Position numbers and translations under genes: made by a program. The notes beneath the pieces were generated by a model. The model saw only the letters and a list, made by a program, of their open reading frames with translations. It was not told the DNA's origin and did not search any database. DNA of 37,130 nucleotides, taken from positions 1 to 37,130 of the forward strand of contig NZ_CCRF01000099.1 of NCBI RefSeq assembly GCF_000751775.1. Direction: 5' to 3'. Position 1 is the stretch's first letter. Every line of letters starts with the position of its first letter. Source of the stretch: Caldibacillus thermoamylovorans. GTDB lineage: Bacteria; Bacillota; Bacilli; Bacillales; Caldibacillaceae. Below are positions 26,055 to 33,967 of this stretch, piece after piece.

Positions 26055-26903
26055 ATGAATATTTTAGTAACCGGAGTTAACGGGCAACTTGGTCATGATG
26101 TGGTCAAATTATTAGATTCAAAGGAACATATCGTAACCGGTGTCGACCGGAAAGAAATGGATATTACCAATGAAGAGGCTGTAAAGGGGAAAATTAGAGA
26201 GGTCAAGCCGGATGTGATTGTTCATTGTGCGGCCTATACAAACGTTGATGGTGCTGAAAATGATGAAGAGGCGGCTTATCAGGTGAATGCATTAGGAACG
26301 AAATATTTGGCACAGGCAGCGAAGGAGATTGGTGCCAAAATGCTCTTTGTCAGCACGGACTATGTGTTTGAAGGAAATGCCAGTGAGCCGTATGAGGTCG
26401 ACCATCCAACTAATCCGATTGGCGCTTATGGTCGGACAAAACTTGCCGGAGAAAATTTTTTGAAGGAAATTTTGGATCGGTTTTATATTGTCCGGACCGC
26501 CTGGGTCTTCGGCAAAAACGGGAAAAACTTTGTAAAAACGATGCTTCGACTGGGAAAAGAACGTGGAGAAGTAGGCGTTGTTGCTGACCAGGTTGGCTCC
26601 CCTACTTACACGATGGATTTAGCAAAATTTATCATTGAACTGATTCAAACGGAAAAATACGGCACCTACCATGCAACCAATAGTGGTGTTTGCTCGTGGT
26701 ATGAATTTGCAGTGGAGATTTTTAAACAAGCAGGTTTGTCGGTTAAGGTGAACCCGCTAACAACGGAACAATATCCAACACCTGCAAAACGCCCGAAATA
26801 TTCTGTTTTAAGCAAGGCTGAATTAGAAAAACAAGGTTTTACCCCACTTCCTGATTGGAAAGAAGCTTTACATGCGTATTTAAAAGAAATTGAGGAAATT
26901 TAA
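26055..26903 (+). CDS. rfbD: dTDP-4-dehydrorhamnose reductase
   Basis: Last step to dTDP-L-rhamnose: reduces the 4-keto group with NAD(P)H. The 282-residue Rossmann protein has TGVNGQLG (6-13), HCAAYTNVDGAE, VSTDYVF, and the catalytic Y125 and K129 in YGRTK, and GSPTYTMDLA. It lies 2 nt after rfbB, with AGAGG inside the end of rfbB. It ends the operon before the terminator at 26918-26982. Confidence 0.97.
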   Translation: MNILVTGVNGQLGHDVVKLLDSKEHIVTGVDRKEMDITNEEAVKGKIREVKPDVIVHCAAYTNVDGAENDEEAAYQVNALGTKYLAQAAKEIGAKMLFVSTDYVFEGNASEPYEVDHPTNPIGAYGRTKLAGENFLKEILDRFYIVRTAWVFGKNGKNFVKTMLRLGKERGEVGVVADQVGSPTYTMDLAKFIIELIQTEKYGTYHATNSGVCSWYEFAVEIFKQAGLSVKVNPLTTEQYPTPAKRPKYSVLSKAELEKQGFTPLPDWKEALHAYLKEIEEI

Positions 26904-26917
26904 TTTAATGACATTTT

Positions 26918-26982
26918 AAGCTGTTTCGCTGTAATTGTGTTGGTTTAAGGAACCACAATTGAAAAAGCGAGCAGCTTTTTTT
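26918..26982 (+). terminator. Long two-part terminator of the rhamnose operon
   Basis: AAGCTG...CGCT pairs with AGCG...CAGCTT. An inner stem of AATTGTG with CACAATT is capped by GGTT/AACC, and seven T follow. It is placed 15 nt after the rfbD stop. Confidence 0.88.
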
Positions 26983-27072
26983 GGATTAATGTACAAGTAT
27001 ACAGTAAAGGGATAATTTGGTATTATGAGGACTTCTTCTCTGAGACATTTTTTCCTTTCATAAAGTGCATTC

Positions 27073-27552
27073 TGTCCCATAGAATCCAATCTGGCATCTC
27101 CTATGGGACAGTTTTCATTCTTTTGCCCTGCATTTTGTCTCATAGCGTTGTTCTATGAGACTGTTTTTAGCATTTTCCTCTCCATTTTGTCTCATAGAAT
27201 TTATTTTGGCTGCGCCTATGGGACAATTTTCATTCTTTTACCCTGCATTTTGTCCCATAGCGTGGTTCTATGAGACTGTTTTTCGCTTTTTTCTTGCCAT
27301 TTTGTCTCATAGAATCTAATTTGACTGTGCCTATGGAACAGTTTTCACTCTCTTGCCCTGCATTTTGTCCCATAGCGTGGTTCTATGAGACTGTTTTTAG
27401 CATTTTCCTCTCCATTTTGTCTCATAGAATTTATTTTGGCTGCGCCTATGGGACAATTTTCATTCTTTTGCCCTGCATTTTGTCTCATAGCGCCGGTCAA
27501 TGAGACAGTTTTTAGCATTTTCCTCTCCATTTTGTCCCATAGAGCGATGTTA
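27073..27552. repeat. Array of four 115-bp units, each with two TGTCYCATAG hairpins
   Basis: TGTC(T/C)CATAG occurs at 27073, 27136, 27188, 27251, 27303, 27366, 27418, 27481 and 27533. The spacing alternates 63 and 52 with a strict 115-bp period. Each copy is followed by an inverted partner CTATGRGACA: after about 18 nt in the first hairpin of the unit and 7 nt in the second. Loops are also conserved (GGCTGCGC; CGTGGTT). The ninth arm starts a truncated fifth unit. The array sits between two convergent transcription units, so it may end transcription from both sides. Small open frames here are by-products of the repeats. Confidence 0.93.
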
Positions 27553-28656
27553 CTATGATGTATTATTCAACCTGAATTTGGAGAATAGTTTATTAAAAAA
27601 GTGTAATATCGGTTTCCTCCCTTTCCCCACAAGACCGACCAATTCAGCTAAGATGTACACTATGATAAATAACAGAAAAGCTACAAACAGTAACAGCCCC
27701 ATAGATGCTCTTGAAAAAACAATTCCTAAAATCCCAAAAATGAGACTGATTCCATACATCATGAGAACCGTTTGGCGATGACTTAGCCCAATCGAAAGCA
27801 GTTGATGATGGATATGCTTTTTATCCGGATTCATTATTTTTTCACCGTTTTTCGCTCTCCTGATAATCGCAAATAATGTATCAAAAATCGGCAGTGCCAA
27901 AACAATTACCGGAATGATAAAACCTAATAAAGTTACCTTCTTAAACAAACCGAGGATGGAGATTACCGCAATAGAGTAACCTAAAAACAACGATCCGGTA
28001 TCCCCCATATAAACTTTCGCCGGATGGAAATTATGAATTAAAAAGCCAAGATTACTTCCAATCAGCGTAATACAAAGGGAAATAACAAATAATCGACCAT
28101 CCAAGAAAGCCATCACCATAATGCTCGTCAAGGCAATGGTCGATACACCGGAAGCCAACCCATCCAGTCCATCAATCAAATTAATCGCATTAGTTATTCC
28201 GATAATCCAAATAGCAGTAATAACAAAACGCAGAGGAACACTTAATTCTACAACTCCAAAAAATGGTAGGGATATCCGCTCAATATCAATGCCGGCAAAA
28301 ATTAAAATAACGGCAGGAATTAATTGGCCGACCAGTTTTATGAGTGGAGGTAGGGAAAATTTGTCATCCAGTAAACCCGTTATAGCAACAATGATCGCTC
28401 CGATTGCAATTTCCAGCAGATGCTCTTGAAACGGTCGTAAATAAAGCAATCCCAAAGTCGTTCCCAATACAATCCCTAGACCACCCATACGTGGAATCGG
28501 CACCTTATTTACTTTTCTCTTATTCGGGATATCCATAATATTAAATCGAATCGCTAACTTAATGATTGGATATATGAGTAAGAATGTTGTAAGAAATGAA
28601 ATAAGGAAAGCTATAATTAATTTTTTCAGTAAAATCGGATCATGAAATACATACAT
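27553..28656 (-). CDS. TagO/WecA-like undecaprenyl-phosphate N-acetylhexosamine-1-phosphate transferase
   Basis: MraY/WecA-family integral membrane enzyme that loads GlcNAc-1-P (typically) from UDP-GlcNAc onto undecaprenyl phosphate, the first step of wall teichoic acid and many glycan pathways. 367 residues with about 11 helices. Motifs: PRMGGLGI (56-63), the D97-D98 pair, NLIDGLDGLASG (159-170), VYMGDTGSLF (215-224) and the histidine motif KHIHHQ (280-285). I start it at ATG 28656, with GAGGT just upstream; GTG 28671 is possible. Its stop adjoins the 115-bp repeat array. A paralogue lies 286 nt upstream on the same strand. Confidence 0.93.
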   Translation of the reverse strand: MYVFHDPILLKKLIIAFLISFLTTFLLIYPIIKLAIRFNIMDIPNKRKVNKVPIPRMGGLGIVLGTTLGLLYLRPFQEHLLEIAIGAIIVAITGLLDDKFSLPPLIKLVGQLIPAVILIFAGIDIERISLPFFGVVELSVPLRFVITAIWIIGITNAINLIDGLDGLASGVSTIALTSIMVMAFLDGRLFVISLCITLIGSNLGFLIHNFHPAKVYMGDTGSLFLGYSIAVISILGLFKKVTLLGFIIPVIVLALPIFDTLFAIIRRAKNGEKIMNPDKKHIHHQLLSIGLSHRQTVLMMYGISLIFGILGIVFSRASMGLLLFVAFLLFIIVYILAELVGLVGKGRKPILHFFNKLFSKFRLNNTS

Positions 28657-28888
28657 AGTAAACCTCAGCACAATATGATTTTACTTCTATTTTGATTCTA
28701 ATTAAACAAATTTAAACATTCTTTTGCTTTGTTCATGTGAAATGTTATTTAGAATTTATCGACTGCGTGAAATACAATGGCTGAGGTGGATTTAAGAATC
28801 TTTTTCATAGCAACAGTTATCATGCTAACGAATTATACATGATGGATTTTAAGAATCTTTGCTATATGTAATAGTTATTTGTGCCAAC
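28657..28888. other. Gap between the two TagO-like genes
   Basis: No gene seen. A loose direct repeat around GGATTTAAGAATCTTT (from 28791) and GGATTTTAAGAATCTTT (from 28845), each followed by an A/T-rich tract with CAGTTATC or TAGTTATT, is the only structure. It presumably carries the promoter of the downstream TagO-like gene, but no clear -10/-35 pair stands out. Confidence 0.4.
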
Positions 28889-28922
28889 AAAAAAAGCTGC
28901 TCCCCGTATTCAGGAACAGCTT
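28889..28922 (-). terminator. Terminator of the upstream TagO-like gene
   Basis: Minus strand AAGCTGTTCC and GGAGCAGCTT form a 10-bp stem (one mismatch), followed by a T run. It ends the gene at 28942. Confidence 0.85.
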
Positions 28923-28941
28923 TATATAAATAGAATTATTA

Positions 28942-30006
28942 TTACTTTTGATGATGATTAGCCTTTTTTCCACCGATAAAGTTTAGTAACGGGCGATACT
29001 TCACACTGATTAAACCTGTCACTTCTACAATTAATTCGATAAAGACTAATAACAAGACAATGAGAAACGATGCACCCCATATCGTTGCCCTTGTAAATAA
29101 AATCGCTGCTAAACTAAAAATTCCACTTAACAAATAGATTAAAACTACCGATTGACGGTGAGTAAATCCTAAACGAAGCATATTATGATGCAAATGGAAC
29201 TTATCCGGTGCCATCAATGGTTTCTTCTGTACAAAGCGACGAATAATCGCAAACGCTGTATCGATCAGCGGCACAGCAAGAATAATCATCGGGATAATCA
29301 ACGAGAAAAATGCTGCACTCTTTGTAAGACCAATGACAGACAAAATACTGATCATATATCCTAAAAATAATGAGCCAGTATCACCCATGAAAATTTTCGC
29401 AGGATAGAAATTGAATACTAGAAATCCTAATGTGCTTCCCAATAATACAACCCCTAAAATCGGTGCCAGTGGATTACCCATCATAAAGGAAATTGCACTA
29501 ATTGTAAAGATTGCAATGGATGATACCCCTGCCGCAAGTCCATCCAAGCCATCTATGAGATTAATAGAATTTGTGATTGCAACGATCCAAAAAATAGTAA
29601 GTGGAATAGCAAACCAACCGAAGTAAATAAATTCTCCATTTGGAACTGCAAAAAAGTCAATTTGTACTCCGCCCAAAACTGGGATAGCCGCTGCAAAAAT
29701 TTGCCCAACAAATTTAATTTTTGCTGATAGCCCAAAAACATCGTCCAAAATCCCGATTAAGGCAATTACTACTCCGCCTGTAATAATCGGCCAAATTTGG
29801 AGATCATTTGGTACAAACAAGTAACATCCTATTAAAAAGCTAATAAATATTGCCAATCCGCCTAAACGGGGCATAATTCTCGTATGAACTTTTCTTTCAT
29901 TTGGTTGATCAGTAGCGCCAATTTTAATTGCAAGTTTTTTTACTAACGGTGTTAATAGGAGTGAAATAATAATGCATGTAATCACTGGTACAATAAAGAA
30001 CACCAT
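28942..30006 (-). CDS. tagO: TagO/WecA-like undecaprenyl-phosphate N-acetylhexosamine-1-phosphate transferase
   Basis: 354 residues, close to Bacillus TagO in length, with about 11 membrane helices. Motifs: MPRLGGLAIF (45-54), D88-D89, NLIDGLDGLAAG (149-160), IFMGDTGSLF (205-214), and APDKFHLHH (266-274). It starts at ATG 30006, 10 nt after AGGAGG; a frame open to 30108 adds 34 residues that are not family-like. The TagO-type role (first step of wall teichoic acid synthesis) fits this copy slightly better by length and motif, but which of the two paralogues is the housekeeping one cannot be decided here. Confidence 0.93.
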   Translation of the reverse strand: MVFFIVPVITCIIISLLLTPLVKKLAIKIGATDQPNERKVHTRIMPRLGGLAIFISFLIGCYLFVPNDLQIWPIITGGVVIALIGILDDVFGLSAKIKFVGQIFAAAIPVLGGVQIDFFAVPNGEFIYFGWFAIPLTIFWIVAITNSINLIDGLDGLAAGVSSIAIFTISAISFMMGNPLAPILGVVLLGSTLGFLVFNFYPAKIFMGDTGSLFLGYMISILSVIGLTKSAAFFSLIIPMIILAVPLIDTAFAIIRRFVQKKPLMAPDKFHLHHNMLRLGFTHRQSVVLIYLLSGIFSLAAILFTRATIWGASFLIVLLLVFIELIVEVTGLISVKYRPLLNFIGGKKANHHQK

Positions 30007-30108
30007 ATGCAATTGTCCTCCTAATAGATTCCAGTTATCATAGTTTAATATTACAGGTAGAGTTACTTTCCGTTTAAAATTTAATATAATTTTTTCTATA
30101 TTTTCCAA

Positions 30109-30669
30109 TCTACATCATCATAATTGATTTTATATAAAAAATCAAGCTAAATTAAAAGTACGATTATATGACTTTTTTTAAAATCTTGTTAAAATTGGCG
30201 AACTCTATAATTTGGTAGGTTTATGAATTGACTTTTTTCCTCTAAAGTTATCTGTTAATTAAACATTTTTGCCGGAGCCAATGTGCAATCATTTAATTTA
30301 TTATGTATAATATAAAGTATAAATTACACACTGTTTAGCATCAAAAAGGTTTTACGGGAAAGTACTCAAGATTTGCATGAGACTATGGTACGATACAAAA
30401 TATTTTACTTTGTACGTAGGTTTTTTAGAACCCCATATTCCGCATTTGAAGATAAGGAGCTTGTTTGCAACACAATCAATAATTTTTGATTTATTTCACT
30501 CGTGTTGGGGAATTCAGGTTAACATTTTTTCCGTATGTTAGCGGTATGCGGAATGATGGTTCGAAATTTTTAGGGGTTAACCACCTACAACTTTTGATTC
30601 CGATAATTAGACGAATGAAAATGCTAAGGGTTACAAAATCATTGAAAAAGGTTTTTTGGAGGAACGATC
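30109..30669. promoter_or_regulatory. galU leader and divergent intergenic region with a long-range inverted repeat
   Basis: 560 bases without a gene. ATTCCGCAT (30437-30445) and ATGCGGAAT (30546-30554) are perfectly complementary; pairing continues outward through CCAT/ATGG with one bulge and then partly through GAAC/GTTC. This could fold a stem closing a loop of about 100 nt in the galU leader, or mark the ends of a small element. TATAAT-like boxes occur (30213-30218 and near 30309), but their -35 partners are poor. Confidence 0.45.
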
Positions 30670-31554
30670 ATGAAAAAAGTCAGAAAAGCTATTATCCCTG
30701 CAGCAGGTCTTGGAACACGTTTTTTGCCGGCAACGAAGGCAATGCCAAAAGAAATGCTCCCGATTGTGGACCGGCCAACTATTGAATATATTATTGAAGA
30801 AGCTGTCGAGTCCGGTATAGAGGATATTATTATTGTTACCGGGAAAGGGAAACGGGCCATTGAGGATCATTTTGACCGGGTTCCGGAACTGGAAAAAAAT
30901 CTCGCTGATAAAGGTAAATACGATTTGTTGGAAAAAGTGCAATATTCATCTGAATTGGCTAATATTCATTATATCCGGCAAAAAGAACCAAAAGGGTTAG
31001 GACATGCGGTTTGGTGTGCCCGGAATTTTATCGGTGATGAACCGTTTGCTGTTTTGCTTGGTGACGATATTGTTCAAAACGATGTCCCTTGCTTAAAACA
31101 ATTAATCAATCAATATGATGAAACCTTGTCGTCAATCATCGGGGTACAAGAAGTACCGGAGAGTGAAACGCATAGATACGGGATTATCGATCCGTTAACT
31201 CATGAGGGAAGATTGTATCAAGTGAAAAACTTTGTTGAAAAGCCGGCACCCGGTACCGCTCCTTCCAATCTTGCCATTATCGGACGTTATATTTTAACTC
31301 CGGAAATTTTTATCTTTTTAGATAAGCAAGAGGTTGGTGCTGGCGGAGAAATTCAATTAACGGATGCGATTCAGCAGTTAAACAAAATTCAACGTGTTTT
31401 TGCCTACCAGTTTGAAGGAAAACGGTACGATGTCGGGGAAAAAATCGGCTTTGTCAAAACAACCATTGAATTTGCTTTAAAGCATGAGGACTTGCATGAT
31501 GAAGTAATTGCATTTATGAAGGACTTATTAAATCAAATGGAAATGGATCATTGA
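30670..31554 (+). CDS. galU: UTP-glucose-1-phosphate uridylyltransferase
   Basis: Makes UDP-glucose from UTP and glucose-1-phosphate; UDP-glucose feeds teichoic acid glucosylation, glycolipids and capsule. 294 residues, full-length GtaB/GalU. It has [20 protein letters not shown] (10-29), [30 protein letters not shown] (metal-binding D), FVEKP, and [16 protein letters not shown] lies 7 nt before ATG. It is a single-gene unit with a terminator directly behind. The Bacillus symbol gtaB would be equally fitting. Confidence 0.96.
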   Translation: MKKVRKAIIPAAGLGTRFLPATKAMPKEMLPIVDRPTIEYIIEEAVESGIEDIIIVTGKGKRAIEDHFDRVPELEKNLADKGKYDLLEKVQYSSELANIHYIRQKEPKGLGHAVWCARNFIGDEPFAVLLGDDIVQNDVPCLKQLINQYDETLSSIIGVQEVPESETHRYGIIDPLTHEGRLYQVKNFVEKPAPGTAPSNLAIIGRYILTPEIFIFLDKQEVGAGGEIQLTDAIQQLNKIQRVFAYQFEGKRYDVGEKIGFVKTTIEFALKHEDLHDEVIAFMKDLLNQMEMDH

Positions 31555-31561
31555 TTTTTTG

Positions 31562-31591
31562 AGCGGGGACATAGACAACCCCGCTTTTTTT
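31562..31591 (+). terminator. Rho-independent terminator of galU
   Basis: AGCGGGG and CCCCGCT form a perfect 7-bp GC-rich stem with a 10-nt loop, followed by seven T, beginning 8 nt after the stop. Confidence 0.93.
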
Positions 31592-31806
31592 GCTTATAAA
31601 AAGTCCGGGTAGAGGCCGTTTTTGACAATATTTTTTACTTAGACAGACTCAGCCTTTTAAAGTTTGACGAATAACTCTTCACGATTCCCTCCCTCATAAA
31701 ACTTTGTTAACAACAACCTAAAAAATTTTTAAAATGTGTGCACAAAAAGGATGATTTTGGCCGATTTCAAGTATAATGAAAAGTAGTGTTGTAAGGAGGT
31801 TATTTT

Positions 31807-32424
31807 TTGAAAAAAGTTTATCTTGAGCAATGGAATCTTTTTAAACAATCTTATTGGAAATTATTCGTCGGGCTTCTCATTTTGTTTATCTTAAGCAGTG
31901 TTGCGGTATATTTTTTTATGCTGAAAAATGAGGCACTTGTAACAACGCTCATGAAGCAAGTGTCGAAAATGTTTGAGGAAAAAGACTTAATTGATCCGGA
32001 TACATCTGCAATTGAATTGGCCATCGGTTTGTTTAAAAATAATACAATGGCTTGCTTACTATTGTTTGTAAGCGGGTTTCTGCCCATTTTTTTACCGGCC
32101 ATCGGCATTATTGTGATGAACAGTGCCATTATGGGGATTATGTTTGCTTATATGACATTGACCGGACAAGCAATTGTGCCTATGTTGTTCGCCGGGATCA
32201 TCCCACATGGTATTTTTGAAATTCCTGCCATCATCCTCGCCGGAACTCTTGCTTTTTATCTATCAATCGGGATTTTCCGAAAAATTAATGACGCACGATT
32301 TTCATTTAAAAATTGTGCCACGAATAGTATAAAGACCTTTGTGTTTGTTTGCGTTCCATTGCTGGTCATTGCGGCGATCGTGGAAGCATTTATTACCCCG
32401 ATTTTTCTTGGTATGCTCGTTTAA
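31807..32424 (+). CDS. SpoIIM-family membrane protein
   Basis: 205-residue integral membrane protein with about five hydrophobic segments (about 18-37, 78-104, 108-124, 130-155, 175-200) and the SpoIIM/DUF95 signature GIIPHGIFEIPAIILAG. In Bacillus, SpoIIM belongs to the DMP peptidoglycan-hydrolase complex needed for engulfment; other family members have unknown roles. TTG start, AAGGAGG 7 nt upstream. A TATAAT at 31772-31777 could be its -10, but the -35 is poor. It stands alone, so assignment as the true sporulation SpoIIM is uncertain. Its last 20 bases are repeated 55 bp downstream. Confidence 0.85.
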   Translation: MKKVYLEQWNLFKQSYWKLFVGLLILFILSSVAVYFFMLKNEALVTTLMKQVSKMFEEKDLIDPDTSAIELAIGLFKNNTMACLLLFVSGFLPIFLPAIGIIVMNSAIMGIMFAYMTLTGQAIVPMLFAGIIPHGIFEIPAIILAGTLAFYLSIGIFRKINDARFSFKNCATNSIKTFVFVCVPLLVIAAIVEAFITPIFLGMLV

Positions 32425-32484
32425 TTTTTGAAAATAAGAATGGGTGCCAAAGATAAGTCTTCCCGGCATGCTCGTTTAATTTTT
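32410..32484 (+). repeat. Duplicated 3' end of the SpoIIM-family gene
   Basis: GGTATGCTCGTTTAATTTTT at 32410-32429 (last codons and stop) recurs as GGCATGCTCGTTTAATTTTT at 32465-32484, 55 bp away, with one mismatch. An A-rich tract follows both. It is a second case of a copied gene 3' end in this window. Confidence 0.85.
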
Positions 32485-32510
32485 TAAAAAAGACGTGGAA
32501 ACTTCAACTA

Positions 32511-32539
32511 TTCGCCGGAGAGGTTTGCTTTCCGGCGAA
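32511..32539 (+). other. Strong hairpin after the SpoIIM-family gene
   Basis: TTCGCCGGA and TCCGGCGAA form a perfect 9-bp GC-rich stem with an 11-nt loop. There is no T run behind it, so it is a weak or factor-dependent terminator, or an RNA-stabilising element. Confidence 0.6.
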
Positions 32540-32660
32540 GACTTTAAAATTACCGGCATTGAGAATCATATCCAATCTCTTCATGAATCCTTGATCAAAC
32601 CAGATACAATTCCCCGAGTTCTACTCTTAACTTCGCCCCCTTCTTTCCTTCACCCTAAAA

Positions 32661-32669
32661 TGCTATAAT
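32661..32669 (+). promoter_or_regulatory. Extended -10 promoter of the ywqB-like/helicase operon
   Basis: TGCTATAAT is a perfect extended -10; the -35 region (TTCTTT, 17 nt upstream) is weak, as is common for this type. Transcription would start about 75 nt before ATG 32750, which has AAAGGAG upstream. Confidence 0.65.
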
Positions 32670-32749
32670 AAAAGAATATGGATTGTGTTTGATTGTGAAA
32701 AACCCCCGGACAATGGAGTGAAAATTCCATCTGGGAAAGGAGCATTTTA

Positions 32750-33967
32750 ATGGGTGATCATTATCATCGTTGGGTTGAATATACAGATGAACTTTTTAAC
32801 AATGACATACTGAAAAAGAAATCATTACCACCATACTTAGTAAATTTATACGGATTGATGATTTTAAAAAAATTGAATCGGGATGATCTGTTTAAAGTAA
32901 ACAGAGAACAACGCAGCTTGTATAAAATCGTTGTTCATGTCCGTCTTCTGCAAAATTTACAGAATTGGTTTGAAACAAGCCGCTTCAGCTACCAGGAGAT
33001 TGAAGATACTTGCAACCAGCTGTTCGAAATTATTTATGTCGATATTCAAAACGCATTGGGATATTTACCGAGTCCGATGCCTTTTTCCTATGACCCGATT
33101 TGTGAAAAACTCCGATTGGATGTAAGGGAGTTGCTGTTTTTAGAAGGTGCCTTTAAACATGATATCTTGCAAATATACTGGAATTTATGGAATTATCTGT
33201 TTACCCGCCCAAAGTTGCGAAATGAGGAACTAGATTTTGCGGAAAAGACGGCGAAAAAAGGCACAATGGATTCTTCTTGGCAATTTGCTTATATGTTCCA
33301 ATTATTTTTAGCCGGTCGGGTAGAAGAATCGTTAGCGTTATTAAAAAATATCGGTAACCATTCGATATCTTATATCCTCCTATTCATGGATCATTATTTT
33401 GCCAAGGAAAATTGGAATGGCTTTACAAAATTAGCACAATTTCTGATTGAGCATCTCAAAGATTATTTAGATACCATTAGTTATTCGACTAAGAAAACAT
33501 TTTTCTACTCCATTGATGAAGAGTTTCATCAATTTGCTAAAGAAACGGGCAGATACGATTTATATGAGCAACTGTTAATTGCTATGTATCCTTTTACAAC
33601 CAGAGAATTATCATCCTTTTATTTTGAACGGAAAGAGTACAGAAAATTGATCGAGTTTGTTCAACTTTCCAACTTCAGTTATTTAAGCAATGATATTTTA
33701 CGAACGATTCAAAAGGAGGAACCGCAATATCTTCTTCCTTACTATCATCGAAAAATTGAGATGGCGATTCAACAAAAAAACCGACAAAACTATAAAGAGG
33801 CTGTACGCTATTTAAAAAAGCTGCGCACAATCTATAAGAAGCTAAAAAAAGAAGAAAAATGGGAAGTCTACTTTGAACAACTTTTGCAAAAAACAAAGCG
33901 ACTTCGAGCATTTCAAGAAGAGTGTCAAAGGGGTAAGTTAATTAATGTTGAAAACGAAACAGTTTGA
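32750..33967 (+). CDS. YwqB-like protein lacking a SWIM zinc finger
   Basis: 405-residue soluble, helix-rich protein. The C-terminal 80 residues (YHRKIEMAIQQKNRQNYKEA, then LKKLRTIYKKLKK and LRAFQEECQRGKL) match the end of SWIM-type proteins that are normally encoded just before SNF2 helicases in Bacillus (YwqB). The CxC...CxH SWIM finger that usually occupies the N-terminal part is absent: the few cysteines present are scattered and do not form the motif. The start (AAAGGAGCATTTTA before ATG) looks genuine, so this is either a naturally short form or a gene whose N-terminus was lost. It overlaps the helicase gene by 23 bp, so the two are co-expressed; the function is unknown. Confidence 0.7.
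   Translation: MGDHYHRWVEYTDELFNNDILKKKSLPPYLVNLYGLMILKKLNRDDLFKVNREQRSLYKIVVHVRLLQNLQNWFETSRFSYQEIEDTCNQLFEIIYVDIQNALGYLPSPMPFSYDPICEKLRLDVRELLFLEGAFKHDILQIYWNLWNYLFTRPKLRNEELDFAEKTAKKGTMDSSWQFAYMFQLFLAGRVEESLALLKNIGNHSISYILLFMDHYFAKENWNGFTKLAQFLIEHLKDYLDTISYSTKKTFFYSIDEEFHQFAKETGRYDLYEQLLIAMYPFTTRELSSFYFERKEYRKLIEFVQLSNFSYLSNDILRTIQKEEPQYLLPYYHRKIEMAIQQKNRQNYKEAVRYLKKLRTIYKKLKKEEKWEVYFEQLLQKTKRLRAFQEECQRGKLINVENETV

Noticed and set aside
26916-27530. Several 60-77-codon frames on both strands in the 115-bp repeat array
   Set aside because: They arise from the repeats; 115 is not a multiple of three, so the frames do not encode a repeated protein, and none has a ribosome site.
27073-27552. 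CRISPR array
   Set aside because: The units are 115 bp with conserved sequence throughout, no unique spacers, and no cas genes nearby.
30007-30108. 34-residue N-terminal extension of the TagO-like protein
   Set aside because: The extension is polar and unlike the family; AGGAGG before ATG 30006 gives a normal TagO N-terminus.
30486-30785. 99-codon plus-strand frame overlapping the galU start
   Set aside because: It overlaps galU in another frame; its sequence has no family features and lies over the leader structure.
31772-31777. TATAAT before the SpoIIM-family gene as a firm promoter
   Set aside because: The -10 is perfect but no acceptable -35 or extended -10 TG is present, so it is mentioned only under the gene.
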